Below are positions 24,665 to 34,027 of a DNA stretch of 64,000 bases, piece after piece. Origin of the DNA: Morganella sibonii (GTDB taxonomy: Bacteria > Pseudomonadota > Gammaproteobacteria > Enterobacterales > Enterobacteriaceae); NCBI RefSeq assembly GCF_040560245.1, contig NZ_JAKMWP010000011.1; one strand, given 5' to 3'. The position numbers and the translations under genes were made by a program. The notes beneath the pieces are model-generated. The model was not told the origin of the DNA. It worked only from the letters and a program-made list of their open reading frames with translations, and ran no database searches. Each line of letters opens with the position of its first letter. Position 1 is the stretch's first letter.

Positions 24665-25756
24665 TTACACATTAAACAGGAAATTCAGCACGTCGCCGTC
24701 TTTCACAATGTAATCTTTGCCTTCTGCGCGCATTTTACCGGCTTCTTTTGCACCTTGTTCGCCTTTGTACTGGATGAAATCCTCAAATGCGATGGTCTGG
24801 GCGCGGATAAAACCTTTTTCAAAGTCGGTGTGGATTTTACCGGCTGCCTGCGGAGCGGTTGCGCCGACAGGGATGGTCCATGCACGGACTTCTTTTACAC
24901 CGGCGGTGAAGTAGGTCTGCAGGTTGAGCAGGGCGTAACCGGCGCGGATCACACGGTTCAGACCCGGTTCTTCGATACCGAGGTCAGCCATAAACTCTTC
25001 GCGGTCGCCATCTTCCAGCTCGGCGATGTCGGATTCAATTGCCGCGCATACCGGCACAACCACTGAACCTTCTTTCTCTGCGATTTCACGCACCTGATCC
25101 AGATACGGGTTGTTCTCAAAGCCATCTTCATGGACATTGGCAATGTACATGGTTGGTTTCAGGGTCAGGAAGCTCAGGTAGCGGATCGCGCCCATTTCTT
25201 CTTTGTTCAGATTCAGCGTGCGCAGCATCTGTGCATTTTCCAGCAGCGGCAGGCATTTTTCCAGCACTTCCAGTTCCAGTTTCGCGTCTTTATCGCCGCC
25301 TTTGGCACGTTTCTGCACGCGGTGAATAGCGCGTTCGCAGGTGTCGAGGTCAGCCAGCGCCAGTTCGGTATTGATGGTATCAATATCTTCTGCCGGGTTA
25401 ACACGGCCGGAAACGTGAACAATGTTATCATCGTCAAAGCAGCGGACAACGTGACCGATAGCTTCTGTTTCGCGGATGTTGGTCAGGAACTGGTTACCCA
25501 GACCTTCACCTTTGGATGCGCCTTTCACCAGACCGGCGATATCGACGAATTCCATGGTGGTCGGCAGAATACGCTGTGGTTTTACGATTTCCGCCAGTGC
25601 ATCCAGACGGGCATCCGGCATCGGCACCACGCCGGTGTTCGGCTCAATTGTACAGAACGGAAAGTTCGCCGCTTCAATTCCTGCTTTGGTCAGCGCGTTA
25701 AACAGCGTTGATTTCCCGACGTTCGGCAGACCGACGATACCACATTTGAAACCCAT
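24665..25756 (-). CDS. ychF: YchF/OLA1-type redox-regulated ATPase
   Basis: The 363 residues match the universal family length. The G domain has GLPNVGKSTLFNALT (G1), FVDIAGLVKGASKGEGLGNQF (G3 region) and YIANVHEDGF in place of the GTP-specific NKxD, which is why YchF prefers ATP. A helical insert follows, and a C-terminal TGS domain ends VKDGDVLNFLFNV. It binds ribosomes and affects translation initiation and the oxidative stress response. It follows pth on the same strand after 106 bases, the common enterobacterial arrangement. Confidence 0.97.
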   Translation of the reverse strand: MGFKCGIVGLPNVGKSTLFNALTKAGIEAANFPFCTIEPNTGVVPMPDARLDALAEIVKPQRILPTTMEFVDIAGLVKGASKGEGLGNQFLTNIRETEAIGHVVRCFDDDNIVHVSGRVNPAEDIDTINTELALADLDTCERAIHRVQKRAKGGDKDAKLELEVLEKCLPLLENAQMLRTLNLNKEEMGAIRYLSFLTLKPTMYIANVHEDGFENNPYLDQVREIAEKEGSVVVPVCAAIESDIAELEDGDREEFMADLGIEEPGLNRVIRAGYALLNLQTYFTAGVKEVRAWTIPVGATAPQAAGKIHTDFEKGFIRAQTIAFEDFIQYKGEQGAKEAGKMRAEGKDYIVKDGDVLNFLFNV

Positions 25757-25862
25757 AAATTCTTCACCTTAAAAATGACAGCAGACCAAAACGGCCTGCA
25801 AGCACGTTAAATAATTGCCGCCGATTATACACGGTTACGGATAAACAGACGATACCTGAGGC

Positions 25863-26453
25863 TCACTGACCGGCTTTAAATGTATGCAGACGTGAAATGG
25901 CTTTTGCCATGCCGTCTTTCATCAGCACATCGGTGCAGCGTACCGCCTCATCGATGGTTTCATCTATCAGTTTCTGTTCAGAAGCCGGGGGCTTGCCCAG
26001 CACAAAACCGACCACTTTACTTTTATCACCCGGATGGCCGATGCCGATACGCAGGCGGTGAAAGTCCGGGTTGTTGCCCAGCTTGCTCTGGATATCTTTC
26101 AGGCCGTTATGGCCGCCGTTGCCGCCGCCGAGTTTCATTTTTGCCACGCCGGGCAGGAGATCCAGCTCATCATGTGCCACCAGAATTTCATCCGGGGCAA
26201 TCTGATAGAAACCGGCGAGGGCGCTGACCGCTTTTCCGCTCAGGTTCATAAAGGTGGTCGGTACCAGCAGACGGACATCATTCCCCTGAATATTCAGGCG
26301 CGCAGTATAACCGTAAAACTTACTTTCTGATTTTAATGACTGGTTATAACGGCGGGCCAGTTCATCCACATACCAGGCACCGGCATTGTGGCGGGTTTGG
26401 GCGTATTCCGCACCGGGGTTGGCCAGCCCCACAATTAATTTTATCTGACTCAC
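25863..26453 (-). CDS. pth: Peptidyl-tRNA hydrolase
   Basis: The 196 residues start with IKLIVGLANPGAEYAQTRHNAGAWYVD, holding the conserved Asn12 and catalytic His22, and also show VPTTFMNLSGKAV, VAHDELDLLPG and GGNGGHNGLKDI. The enzyme frees peptides from peptidyl-tRNA that drops off ribosomes, an essential cytoplasmic task. The ychF gene follows downstream and ychH lies divergently, exactly as in E. coli. Confidence 0.97.
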   Translation of the reverse strand: MSQIKLIVGLANPGAEYAQTRHNAGAWYVDELARRYNQSLKSESKFYGYTARLNIQGNDVRLLVPTTFMNLSGKAVSALAGFYQIAPDEILVAHDELDLLPGVAKMKLGGGNGGHNGLKDIQSKLGNNPDFHRLRIGIGHPGDKSKVVGFVLGKPPASEQKLIDETIDEAVRCTDVLMKDGMAKAISRLHTFKAGQ

Positions 26454-26641
26454 ACTTGTATCACTTGTTGTTCAGGCAGGTTTGACTGCAAAGAGGGCTA
26501 TTCTACCCGTCACCCGCGCGGAGTACAAAAGAAACGTCCTTCCGGGACGGATGTGACTATTTGTGCAATAATTTAGTGATGAATTATTAAATTTCGCTTT
26601 TTGGCACAATAAGCCAAATAAAATGTTTTATTTTTGGCCTG

Positions 26642-26657
26642 TGTGATCTGAACCGCA
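26642..26657 (+). promoter_or_regulatory. CRP-like site and -10 of the ychH promoter
   Basis: TGTGATCTGAACCGCA has a perfect left half-site TGTGA and a partial right half. Its centre lies about 41 bases before the expected start for a TATACT -10 at 26677-26682, the class II position. E. coli ychH is known to be CRP-dependent, which supports the reading. Confidence 0.5.
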
Positions 26658-26755
26658 ACATATTGCGGCAAATTCGGGCTATACTTAGTGTCAAGAAGGA
26701 ATTCCTGCTTTCGTACTTTGAGTTGTTAAAAGACAAAAGAGTGGCGGAGGTCCCT

Positions 26756-27025
26756 ATGAAACGTAAATTATCCTTATTACTCGGTAACCTGCTGATGGTT
26801 GTCGGTATGTTACTGATGGTCGGCAGCATGGCCTTTACTGTCAGTGTCCTTATTTTCGCACTCCCGTTACCGGATATTTATTCCGAAGCCTCTCTGATGG
26901 GGATCTTTATCGGTGCGCTGGTATGGCTGGGCGGAGCCGGTCTGAGCGGGCGTCGTGAATCCATCGCGGATAAATATTACTGGCTGCGTCATTTCCACAG
27001 CCGTTATCGCCGCCGGATGCCGTAA
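26756..27025 (+). CDS. ychH: YchH stress-induced small inner membrane protein
   Basis: The 89-residue protein has two hydrophobic helices (about residues 8-36 and 46-66) and a basic tail (DKYYWLRHFHSRYRRRM). Its MKRK...LLGNLLM start and YWLRH block resemble E. coli YchH, which is also divergent from pth. GGAGG six bases upstream of the ATG at 26756 fixes the start; an open frame further upstream is not part of the protein. E. coli YchH is linked to stress and biofilm, but its molecular role is unclear. Confidence 0.85.
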   Translation: MKRKLSLLLGNLLMVVGMLLMVGSMAFTVSVLIFALPLPDIYSEASLMGIFIGALVWLGGAGLSGRRESIADKYYWLRHFHSRYRRRMP

Positions 27026-27085
27026 CACGGGTGTCATAAAATAACCGGGAACGGTTATTACTCACTGCGGTTAAATACCTGCCAA

Positions 27086-27114
27086 CAAAAAACCCGTTGT
27101 GTTCACAACGGGTT
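27086..27114 (-). terminator. Terminator of prs
   Basis: AACCCGTTGTG and CACAACGGGTT form the stem at 27091-27114, followed on the minus strand by TTTTTTG-type sequence. It lies 30 bases after the prs stop codon. Confidence 0.85.
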
Positions 27115-27145
27115 CAGACACGCAATGTGTACGCTGATGGTTAAA

Positions 27146-28093
27146 TCAGTGTTCGAACATCGCGGAGATAGACTCTTCATTACTGATACGGCGGATGGCT
27201 TCTGCCAGCATTCCGGATAAAGTCAGTGAACGGACTTTATTCAGTGCTTTAATTTCCGCTGATAACGGAATGGTGTCACAGACAATCACTTCATCAATCA
27301 CAGAATCACGGATATTGTTGACCGCGTTGCCGGAGAAGATAGGGTGAGTTGCGTATGCAAACACACGTTTCGCACCACGTTCTTTCAGTGCTTCCGCAGC
27401 TTTGCACAGCGTGCCCCCGGTATCGATCATATCGTCAACCAGCACACAGTCACGACCGGCAACATCACCGATGATATGCATCACCTGAGAAACGTTCGCA
27501 CGCGGGCGGCGTTTATCAATAATAGCCATATCAGTGTCGTTCAGCAGTTTGGCGATCGCACGGGCGCGGACCACACCACCGATATCCGGAGAAACCACAA
27601 TCGGGTTATCCAGATTTTTCTGCAACATATCTTCCAGCAGGATAGGGCTGCCGAATACGTTATCAACCGGGACATCGAAGAAGCCCTGAATCTGCTCAGC
27701 GTGAAGATCTACTGTCAGCACACGGTCAACACCCACACTTGAGAGGAAGTCAGCGACCACTTTCGCGGTGATTGGCACACGCGTGGAGCGGACGCGGCGA
27801 TCCTGACGGGCATAGCCGAAATACGGGATAACAGCAGTGATACGACCCGCAGAAGCACGGCGCAGCGCGTCAACCATAACAACCAGTTCCATCAGGTTAT
27901 CGTTGGTCGGTGCACAGGTAGACTGGATGATGAATACATCACCACCACGCACGTTTTCATTGATTTGAACACTGACTTCACCGTCGCTGAAACGACCGAT
28001 TGCAGCGTCTCCGAGGTTAGTGTACAGGCGGTTGGCAACACGTTGTGCTAGTTCCGGGATGGCGTTACCAGCAAAAAGCTTCATATCAGGCAC
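27146..28093 (-). CDS. prs: Ribose-phosphate pyrophosphokinase (PRPP synthase)
   Basis: Starting at the GTG at 28093 (GAGG eight bases upstream), the protein is 315 residues, the E. coli length, and begins with the family's PDMKLFAGN. It makes PRPP from ribose 5-phosphate and ATP for nucleotide, His, Trp and NAD synthesis. Visible landmarks are FGYARQDRR (flexible loop), VDLHAEQIQGFF, and the PRPP-binding DCVLVDDMIDTGGT. An ATG six codons upstream is in frame but has no homology support. ispE lies upstream on the same strand after about 75 bases. Confidence 0.97.
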   Translation of the reverse strand: MPDMKLFAGNAIPELAQRVANRLYTNLGDAAIGRFSDGEVSVQINENVRGGDVFIIQSTCAPTNDNLMELVVMVDALRRASAGRITAVIPYFGYARQDRRVRSTRVPITAKVVADFLSSVGVDRVLTVDLHAEQIQGFFDVPVDNVFGSPILLEDMLQKNLDNPIVVSPDIGGVVRARAIAKLLNDTDMAIIDKRRPRANVSQVMHIIGDVAGRDCVLVDDMIDTGGTLCKAAEALKERGAKRVFAYATHPIFSGNAVNNIRDSVIDEVIVCDTIPLSAEIKALNKVRSLTLSGMLAEAIRRISNEESISAMFEH

Positions 28094-28169
28094 GAGAAAA
28101 ACCTCAGGCATGCGTCCAGAGAGATTGAATTGTGAACCTGAAAGCGTCCGGGGACGGAATCAGGGGCAA

Positions 28170-29045
28170 TTACAGTAGACCAGCGCGGAACTGATGAAGC
28201 GGCGAAATGTTGACACCACGTGCCACAAAGCCCTTCACCCACGCCGGCGCGTTAATTAACACCTGTCGGGCGGCTGCCTGGTTTTCGAACTCTCCGAACA
28301 CACATGCACCCGTACCGGTCAGGCGTGACGGGGTATATTGTAGCAGCCAGGAAAGAAGATCATCAACCTCACGAAAACGTTTTCTTGCGATCGGTTCACA
28401 GTCATTTGCGTACGGAGCCTGTAATAATGCGGGCAGAGAGCGGATCGGCGTATCGCGAATTAATTGCGGATCTGTGAAGATAAGCGGTGTCGGAACCGAA
28501 ATTCCGGGGTGTGCGACCAGATACCAGCGCTCCGGCGGAGATGCCGGGTGCAGAATTTCGCCTATTCCTTCAGCAATGGCCGCATGACCCCGGACAAATA
28601 CCGGGACATCAGCGCCGAGTGTGACACCGAGTTCCGCAAGCGTGTCGTCGGGTAACTGTAACTGCCAGTGATAATTCAGCGCAATAAGCACTGTCGCGGC
28701 ATTGGAGGAACCGCCGCCGATACCGCCGCCCATCGGCAGTACTTTTTCAACGGCAATATCCGCACCGGGCAAACCGGCGGTCAGCTGATGCTCCCGGGCA
28801 TAGTGTTGTAACAGACGGGCTGCGCGGATCACCAGATTCTGCTCATCCGGTACGCCGGCAAGCGGGGTCAGCAGACGGATCACACCATCAGTGCGCGGTG
28901 TGATTGTGACACTGTCACCATGATCCAGAAACTGAAACAAGGTTTGCAGAGTGTGATAACCGTCCGCACGGCGGCCTGTGATATACAGAAACAGGTTCAG
29001 TTTGGCGGGGGACGGCCAGGTCAGAGATGTCAGTTGAGTGTCCAT
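28170..29045 (-). CDS. ispE: 4-(cytidine 5'-diphospho)-2-C-methyl-D-erythritol kinase
   Basis: The 291-residue GHMP kinase of the MEP isoprenoid pathway phosphorylates CDP-ME. The N-terminal SPAKLNLFLYITGRRADGYH motif and the ATP loop LPMGGGIGGGSSNAA are intact. The C-terminal SRLTGTGACVFGEF completes the active site. It overlaps the end of lolB by 16 bases, so the two are translated from one message, as in other Enterobacterales. Confidence 0.97.
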   Translation of the reverse strand: MDTQLTSLTWPSPAKLNLFLYITGRRADGYHTLQTLFQFLDHGDSVTITPRTDGVIRLLTPLAGVPDEQNLVIRAARLLQHYAREHQLTAGLPGADIAVEKVLPMGGGIGGGSSNAATVLIALNYHWQLQLPDDTLAELGVTLGADVPVFVRGHAAIAEGIGEILHPASPPERWYLVAHPGISVPTPLIFTDPQLIRDTPIRSLPALLQAPYANDCEPIARKRFREVDDLLSWLLQYTPSRLTGTGACVFGEFENQAAARQVLINAPAWVKGFVARGVNISPLHQFRAGLL

Positions 29046-29659
29046 GAATCCATTTTCAGCTTAATACGGTTATCACCCTGTTCGATATCCAGACGGTTCG
29101 GCAGTTGCGGGGACACTTTTTCATCATAAGACTGATAAGTGACTTTCCACTTTTCCATACCCTGCGACCAGTTCAGTGCTTTCAGGTGATACTGATTACT
29201 GATGGCATAAGACTGCGCATCGCCCGGCAGGCCGACAATCCACTGGCGCAGGTTTTCCATCGGGATGGCCATGCCGGTCAGCTGGTAAATCATACTGTCC
29301 GGGTCGTCACTGTAATATTTCTGACCTTTGTTATCAGTAAGCTGTGTCTGTCCGTCTTTGACAATCAGCTCCAGTTCGGTACTGCCGACCGGGTTGGTGA
29401 GCAGCAGTTTGTAGCTGTCAGGAGAGTACTGCTGCCAGAAAAAACGGGCATAGGTTTTTTGCGTTGCGCCGATGTAGGCAAACGACCCGCGTGTCTGGTA
29501 ACGCTGTAACTGATTAATATGTTGTGTTTGTGCTTTCCAGCCGGCAGAGGTGGCGGAAACATCGCCTTTCTCTGTATTGTCGGGCAGGGTACAGGCGGCA
29601 AGTATCAGGCTGCACAGGGGCAGTAACCGGATAAAGCGCGGGAATTGAATAGAGGCCAC
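29030..29659 (-). CDS. lolB: Outer membrane lipoprotein receptor LolB
   Basis: The 209-residue precursor has a type II signal peptide with lipobox LILAAC (Cys23 as the lipid site) and residues such as QTRGSFAYIG and QQYSPDSYKLLLTNPVGSTELEL typical of LolB. It receives lipoproteins from LolA and inserts them in the outer membrane, an essential step. It is divergent from hemA and overlaps ispE downstream, the conserved arrangement. Confidence 0.95.
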   Translation of the reverse strand: MASIQFPRFIRLLPLCSLILAACTLPDNTEKGDVSATSAGWKAQTQHINQLQRYQTRGSFAYIGATQKTYARFFWQQYSPDSYKLLLTNPVGSTELELIVKDGQTQLTDNKGQKYYSDDPDSMIYQLTGMAIPMENLRQWIVGLPGDAQSYAISNQYHLKALNWSQGMEKWKVTYQSYDEKVSPQLPNRLDIEQGDNRIKLKMDSWTLN

Positions 29660-29939
29660 GTTGTAATTTCCTTTAACAACTTATAAAAGCAATAACAGTA
29701 TTGTGCCTGTTTCAGTGGCTGTTTCCTACCTCTCTTACGCTGATTTACGCAATTATCCGTGCCGTGAATGCCTCCTGTTGCGCATCATATTATGTGCTTA
29801 TTATCACTGTTTCCTGTTTAACGCTTTAATTGCACGGAACCGGCTGCTAAAATGCATGCAGTTATCCTTAGTAAGGGTGTTGATTTCCGGTATACTTAAC
29901 CGGTATTTTACACACTTACCCCGGTCTGTATTGCAGGAT

Positions 29940-31202
29940 ATGACTTTATTAGCACTCGGCATTAATCATAAAACCGCCCCTGTGGCCCTGCGTGAGAAAG
30001 TGACTTTCTCACCGGACAGCATGGAAGCGGCATTAACCAATCTGCTCGAACAACCGTCCGTGAGCGGCGGCGTTGTGCTGTCTACCTGCAACCGGACAGA
30101 AATCTATCTCAGTGTGGATGAACAGAATGATCAGCGCAATCAGCTGATTGACTGGCTGTGCCGCTATCACAACATCAACCCGCAGGAACTGATGTCCAGT
30201 CTTTACTGGCATCAGGATAATGACGCCGTCAGTCATCTGATGCGCGTGGCCAGCGGGCTGGACTCTCTGGTGCTCGGCGAGCCGCAGATCCTGGGGCAGG
30301 TCAAAAAAGCCTTTGCACAATCGCAGACATACCGTTCACTCTCCCGTGAACTGGAGCGCCTGTTCCAGAAATCCTTTTCTGTTGCCAAACGGGTGCGTAC
30401 TGAAACTGATATCGGTGCCAATGCGGTATCGGTGGCGTTTGCGGCCTGCACACTGGCACGTCAGATTTTCGAATCCTTATCCAAACTGAATATCCTGCTG
30501 GTCGGGGCGGGGGAAACCATTGAACTGGTTGCCCGTCATCTGAATGAGCACGGCGTAAAACATATGATGATCGCCAACCGTACCCGTGAACGGGCCCGCG
30601 TGCTGGCGCAGGAAGTCAATGCAGAGGTGATCACACTGCCGGAAATCGACAGCCGGCTGGCGGAAGCAGATATTGTTATCAGCTCCACGGCCAGCCCGTT
30701 GCCGATTATCGGTAAAGGTATGGTGGAACGCGCACTTAAAGCCCGGCGTAATCAGCCTATGCTGCTGGTGGATATTGCGGTTCCCCGTGATATTGAAGCG
30801 GATGTCGAAAAGCTCAGTAACGTCTATCTCTACACGGTGGATGATCTTGAGGCGATTATTGAGCACAATCTGGCTCAGCGCCAGGTGGCGGCACAACAGG
30901 CAGAATCTATTGTGGTGCAGGAAAGCGGACATTTTATGGAATGGCTGCGCGCCCAGAGCGCGGTAAACACGATCCGTGAATACCGCGAACAGGCCGAAGA
31001 GATCCGCGCCGCGATGGCTGCCAGAGCGGTGGCACTGATTCAGCAGGGGCATGACCCGGAAGAGGTCATCAACCAGATGTCGCAGCAACTGACCAACCGC
31101 CTGATCCACGCACCGACCAAATCACTTCAGCAGGCCGCCGGCGATGGTGATACCGGCCGCCTGACTCTGTTACGCGACAGCCTCGGGCTGGAGCATCATT
31201 AA
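29940..31202 (+). CDS. hemA: Glutamyl-tRNA reductase
   Basis: This is the first enzyme of C5 tetrapyrrole synthesis, making glutamate-1-semialdehyde. From the ATG at 29940 it is 420 residues and begins MTLLALGINHKTAP, the conserved N-terminus that in E. coli also carries the heme-controlled degradation signal. The nucleophile is Cys50 in STCNRTEIYL. NADPH binds in ILLVGAGETIELV, and a dimerisation helix closes the protein. The frame is open 79 codons upstream, but that stretch has no family similarity. A TATACT lies at 29891-29896. It starts the run hemA-prfA-prmC-sirB1-kdsA. Confidence 0.97.
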   Translation: MTLLALGINHKTAPVALREKVTFSPDSMEAALTNLLEQPSVSGGVVLSTCNRTEIYLSVDEQNDQRNQLIDWLCRYHNINPQELMSSLYWHQDNDAVSHLMRVASGLDSLVLGEPQILGQVKKAFAQSQTYRSLSRELERLFQKSFSVAKRVRTETDIGANAVSVAFAACTLARQIFESLSKLNILLVGAGETIELVARHLNEHGVKHMMIANRTRERARVLAQEVNAEVITLPEIDSRLAEADIVISSTASPLPIIGKGMVERALKARRNQPMLLVDIAVPRDIEADVEKLSNVYLYTVDDLEAIIEHNLAQRQVAAQQAESIVVQESGHFMEWLRAQSAVNTIREYREQAEEIRAAMAARAVALIQQGHDPEEVINQMSQQLTNRLIHAPTKSLQQAAGDGDTGRLTLLRDSLGLEHH

Positions 31203-31239
31203 CTTCCTCTATATTATTTTTTAAGGTAGCAGACTACGA

Positions 31240-32322
31240 ATGAAGCCTTCTATTGTCGCAAAACTGGAAGCATTGAAAGAACGTTATGAAGAAATTCAGG
31301 CGCACCTTGCGGACGCCGATGTTATCGCTGATCAGAATAAATTCCGTGCTCTGTCGAAAGAATATGCGCAGCTGACTGATGTTGCGAAATGTTTTGAAGC
31401 CTGGCAGACCATTCAGGATGATATCGAAACCGCGCAAATGCTTCTTGATGATCCTGAAATGAAGGAGATGGCACAGGAAGAGCTGAAAGACGCAAAACTG
31501 CGGAATGAAACCTTAGAGCAGGAATTACAGGTCTTATTACTGCCGAAAGATCCGGATGATGAACGCAACTGCTTCCTGGAAGTCCGTGCGGGCACCGGCG
31601 GTGATGAAGCCGCGCTGTTTGCCGGTGATCTGTTCCGGATGTACAGCCGTTATGCGGAATCACGCCGCTGGCGGATTGAGATTATGAACAGCAATGACGG
31701 CGAGCACGGTGGTTATAAAGAAATCATCTTCAGAGTCACCGGTGAAAACGCATACGGTAATCTGAAGTTTGAATCCGGCGGTCACCGTGTGCAGCGTGTG
31801 CCGGAAACCGAATCCCAGGGACGTATCCACACCTCTGCCTGTACTGTCGCGGTACTGGCGGAAGTACCGGAAGCGGAACTGCCGGATATCAGCCCGGCGG
31901 ATCTGCGTATTGATACCTTCCGTTCATCCGGTGCCGGTGGTCAGCACGTTAACACCACGGACTCCGCTATCCGTATCACCCATATTCCGACAGGGATTGT
32001 GGTGGAGTGTCAGGACGAACGTTCACAGCACAAAAACAAAGCGAAAGCTCTCTCAGTGCTGGCAGCACGTATCAAGGCAGCGGAAGAATCCCGCCGTCAT
32101 GAGGCGGAAGCCTCTGAGCGCCGCAATCTGCTGGGTTCCGGCGACCGTTCGGATCGTATCCGCACGTATAACTTCCCGCAGGGGCGTGTGACCGATCACC
32201 GCATCAACCTGACGCTGTACCGTCTGGATGAAGTGATGGAAGGCAAGCTGGATGCACTGATCCAGCCGCTGGTGAATGAATATCAGGCAGATCAGCTCGC
32301 GGCGCTGTCTGAGCAGGAGTGA
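31240..32322 (+). CDS. prfA: Peptide chain release factor 1
   Basis: RF1 reads UAA and UAG. The 360-residue protein matches E. coli in length and has the catalytic GGQ in SSGAGGQHVNTTDSA near residue 235. The codon-recognition PxT motif is in RVPETESQGRIHTSA, where E. coli has PAT. The middle residue differs, but the conserved Pro and Thr are kept. It follows hemA by 37 bases and overlaps prmC, which encodes the methylase of its GGQ glutamine. Confidence 0.98.
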   Translation: MKPSIVAKLEALKERYEEIQAHLADADVIADQNKFRALSKEYAQLTDVAKCFEAWQTIQDDIETAQMLLDDPEMKEMAQEELKDAKLRNETLEQELQVLLLPKDPDDERNCFLEVRAGTGGDEAALFAGDLFRMYSRYAESRRWRIEIMNSNDGEHGGYKEIIFRVTGENAYGNLKFESGGHRVQRVPETESQGRIHTSACTVAVLAEVPEAELPDISPADLRIDTFRSSGAGGQHVNTTDSAIRITHIPTGIVVECQDERSQHKNKAKALSVLAARIKAAEESRRHEAEASERRNLLGSGDRSDRIRTYNFPQGRVTDHRINLTLYRLDEVMEGKLDALIQPLVNEYQADQLAALSEQE

Positions 32323-33158
32323 TGACGTTCCGGACATGGCTGGCGGAGGCTGTCAGCCGTTTAAGTCACAGCGACAGCCCGAAACGGGATGCGGAGATTC
32401 TGCTGACGTTTGTCACCGGCCGTACCCGCAGTTACATTATTGCGTTTGATGAAACTGCGCTCAGCGGGGATGAACAGCAACGCCTTGAGGCGCTGCTCGT
32501 CCGCCGGGAGCTGGGCGAACCGGTGGCGTATATCACCGGTGTGCGTGAATTCTGGTCACTGCCGCTGGAAGTTTCTCCCGCCACGCTGATCCCGCGGCCG
32601 GATACCGAATGTCTGGTGGAGGCGGCGCTGGAATTGTTACCGCCGTCATCCTGCGATATTCTGGATCTCGGTACCGGTACAGGCGCCATCGCACTGGCAC
32701 TGGCCTCTGAACGGCCGGATTGTCATGTGACCGGGGCGGATATTCAGCCGGATGCAGTGTCTCTGGCGCAGCGTAATGCTGCCCGCCTGGGACTGACAAA
32801 TACGGCGTTTAAAGAAAGTCGCTGGTTTGCTTCACTGCCGATTCATCAATTTGCTATGATAGTGAGTAATCCCCCATACATTGATGAAAATGATGAGCAT
32901 CTGGTGCAGGGGGATGTCCGTTTTGAGCCGCGCAGTGCGCTGGTCGCCCCGCAGAACGGTCTGGCCGATCTGGCGGAAATTGCTGTGCAGTCCGTGCATT
33001 ATCTGACACCCGACGGGTGGCTGATTGTGGAACATGGCTGGCGGCAGGGAGAGGCTGTCCGTGAACTGTTCCGGGAAAACGGATTTTGCCGGGTGGAAAC
33101 CCGCCGCGATTATGGCGGAAATGATCGGGTTACTTTAGGTCAACGGGAAGAGAAATGA
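32322..33158 (+). CDS. prmC: Release factor glutamine methyltransferase
   Basis: PrmC N5-methylates the glutamine of the GGQ motif in RF1 and RF2. The 278 residues have a helical N-terminal domain, the SAM-binding ILDLGTGTGAIALALASERP and the substrate motif VSNPPYIDENDEH. The stop of prfA (TGA at 32320-32322) shares its last base with the ATG start; a GTG one codon earlier is also open. GAGCAGGAG upstream is the ribosome site. The gene overlaps sirB1 by four bases. E. coli has sirB2 in between, which is absent here. Confidence 0.95.
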   Translation: MTFRTWLAEAVSRLSHSDSPKRDAEILLTFVTGRTRSYIIAFDETALSGDEQQRLEALLVRRELGEPVAYITGVREFWSLPLEVSPATLIPRPDTECLVEAALELLPPSSCDILDLGTGTGAIALALASERPDCHVTGADIQPDAVSLAQRNAARLGLTNTAFKESRWFASLPIHQFAMIVSNPPYIDENDEHLVQGDVRFEPRSALVAPQNGLADLAEIAVQSVHYLTPDGWLIVEHGWRQGEAVRELFRENGFCRVETRRDYGGNDRVTLGQREEK

Positions 33159-33961
33159 AAAGCATTGCCGATTTTGAATTCAATGGTGCGCCGTTACTGA
33201 ACGGCATTATGTTAGTGCTGAAAACTGTCCGCCCTGATTTTGACCGGGAAAAGGCAGAAACACACATCAATGAACTTATCCGCCAGACCCGTAAGCGCCT
33301 CCCGCCGCAGTCCGACGAACAGACCTGTTTACAGACACTGATTACCCTCTTTTATCATAAATGGCAGTTCGGCGGTGCCAGCGGTGTTTATTCACTGTCT
33401 GACACGCTGTGGCTGGACAATGTGCTGCGCACACAGCGCGGTTCACCGGTTTCGCTCGGCATCCTGTTCCTGCATATTGCACAGGCCATCGGTCTGCCGG
33501 TTGTGCCGGTGGTTTTCCCGACCCAGCTTATTCTGCGGGCGGATCTTGATGACGATACGCTGTTTATCAATCCGATTAACGGCGATATTCTGGATCAGCA
33601 CACGCTGGATGTCTGGATTAAAGGCACGGTCAGCCCGGCGCATCATCTCACCGGGGATGACCTTGAAGAAGCTGAAAACAGCCATGTGGTGCGCAAATAC
33701 CTCGACAGTATTAAAGTCGCGCTGATGGAAGAGAAAAAAATGGAGCTGGCACTGAAAATCAGCGAAACCATTTTATTATTTGACCCGGATGATCCGTATG
33801 AAATCCGTGACCGCGGGCTGATCTATGCCCAGCTGGATTGCAGTCATATCGCGATTTCCGATCTGAACTATTTTATTGAGCAATGTCCGCAGGACCCGGT
33901 ATCGGAAATGATAAAAATGCAGATCCACACATACGAACAGCAGCATATCGTTCTGCATTAA
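33155..33961 (+). CDS. sirB1: SirB1-family protein (transglutaminase-like core with TPR-like tail)
   Basis: The 268 residues match the SirB1/YchA family. The N-terminal transglutaminase-like region contains FGGASGVYSLSDTLWLDNVL and the LPVVPVVFPTQLILR core. The helical C-terminal part (about 190-268) has TPR-like repeats with DPYEIRDRGLIYAQLDC. The biochemical role is not known; a link to Salmonella SirB is historical. It starts inside the prmC stop (ATGA) and precedes kdsA by about 65 bases. Confidence 0.88.
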   Translation: MKSIADFEFNGAPLLNGIMLVLKTVRPDFDREKAETHINELIRQTRKRLPPQSDEQTCLQTLITLFYHKWQFGGASGVYSLSDTLWLDNVLRTQRGSPVSLGILFLHIAQAIGLPVVPVVFPTQLILRADLDDDTLFINPINGDILDQHTLDVWIKGTVSPAHHLTGDDLEEAENSHVVRKYLDSIKVALMEEKKMELALKISETILLFDPDDPYEIRDRGLIYAQLDCSHIAISDLNYFIEQCPQDPVSEMIKMQIHTYEQQHIVLH

Positions 33962-34027
33962 TAAACTGATACCGGTTTAGTGATTTCCATAAACGCAATT
34001 TAATTGCCTCTGCCAAAAGGTTATACC

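Noticed and set aside
29703..29939. 79-codon N-terminal extension of hemA
   Set aside because: No similarity to glutamyl-tRNA reductases; the conserved MTLLALGINHKT start lies at 29940 and the hemA promoter falls inside the extension.
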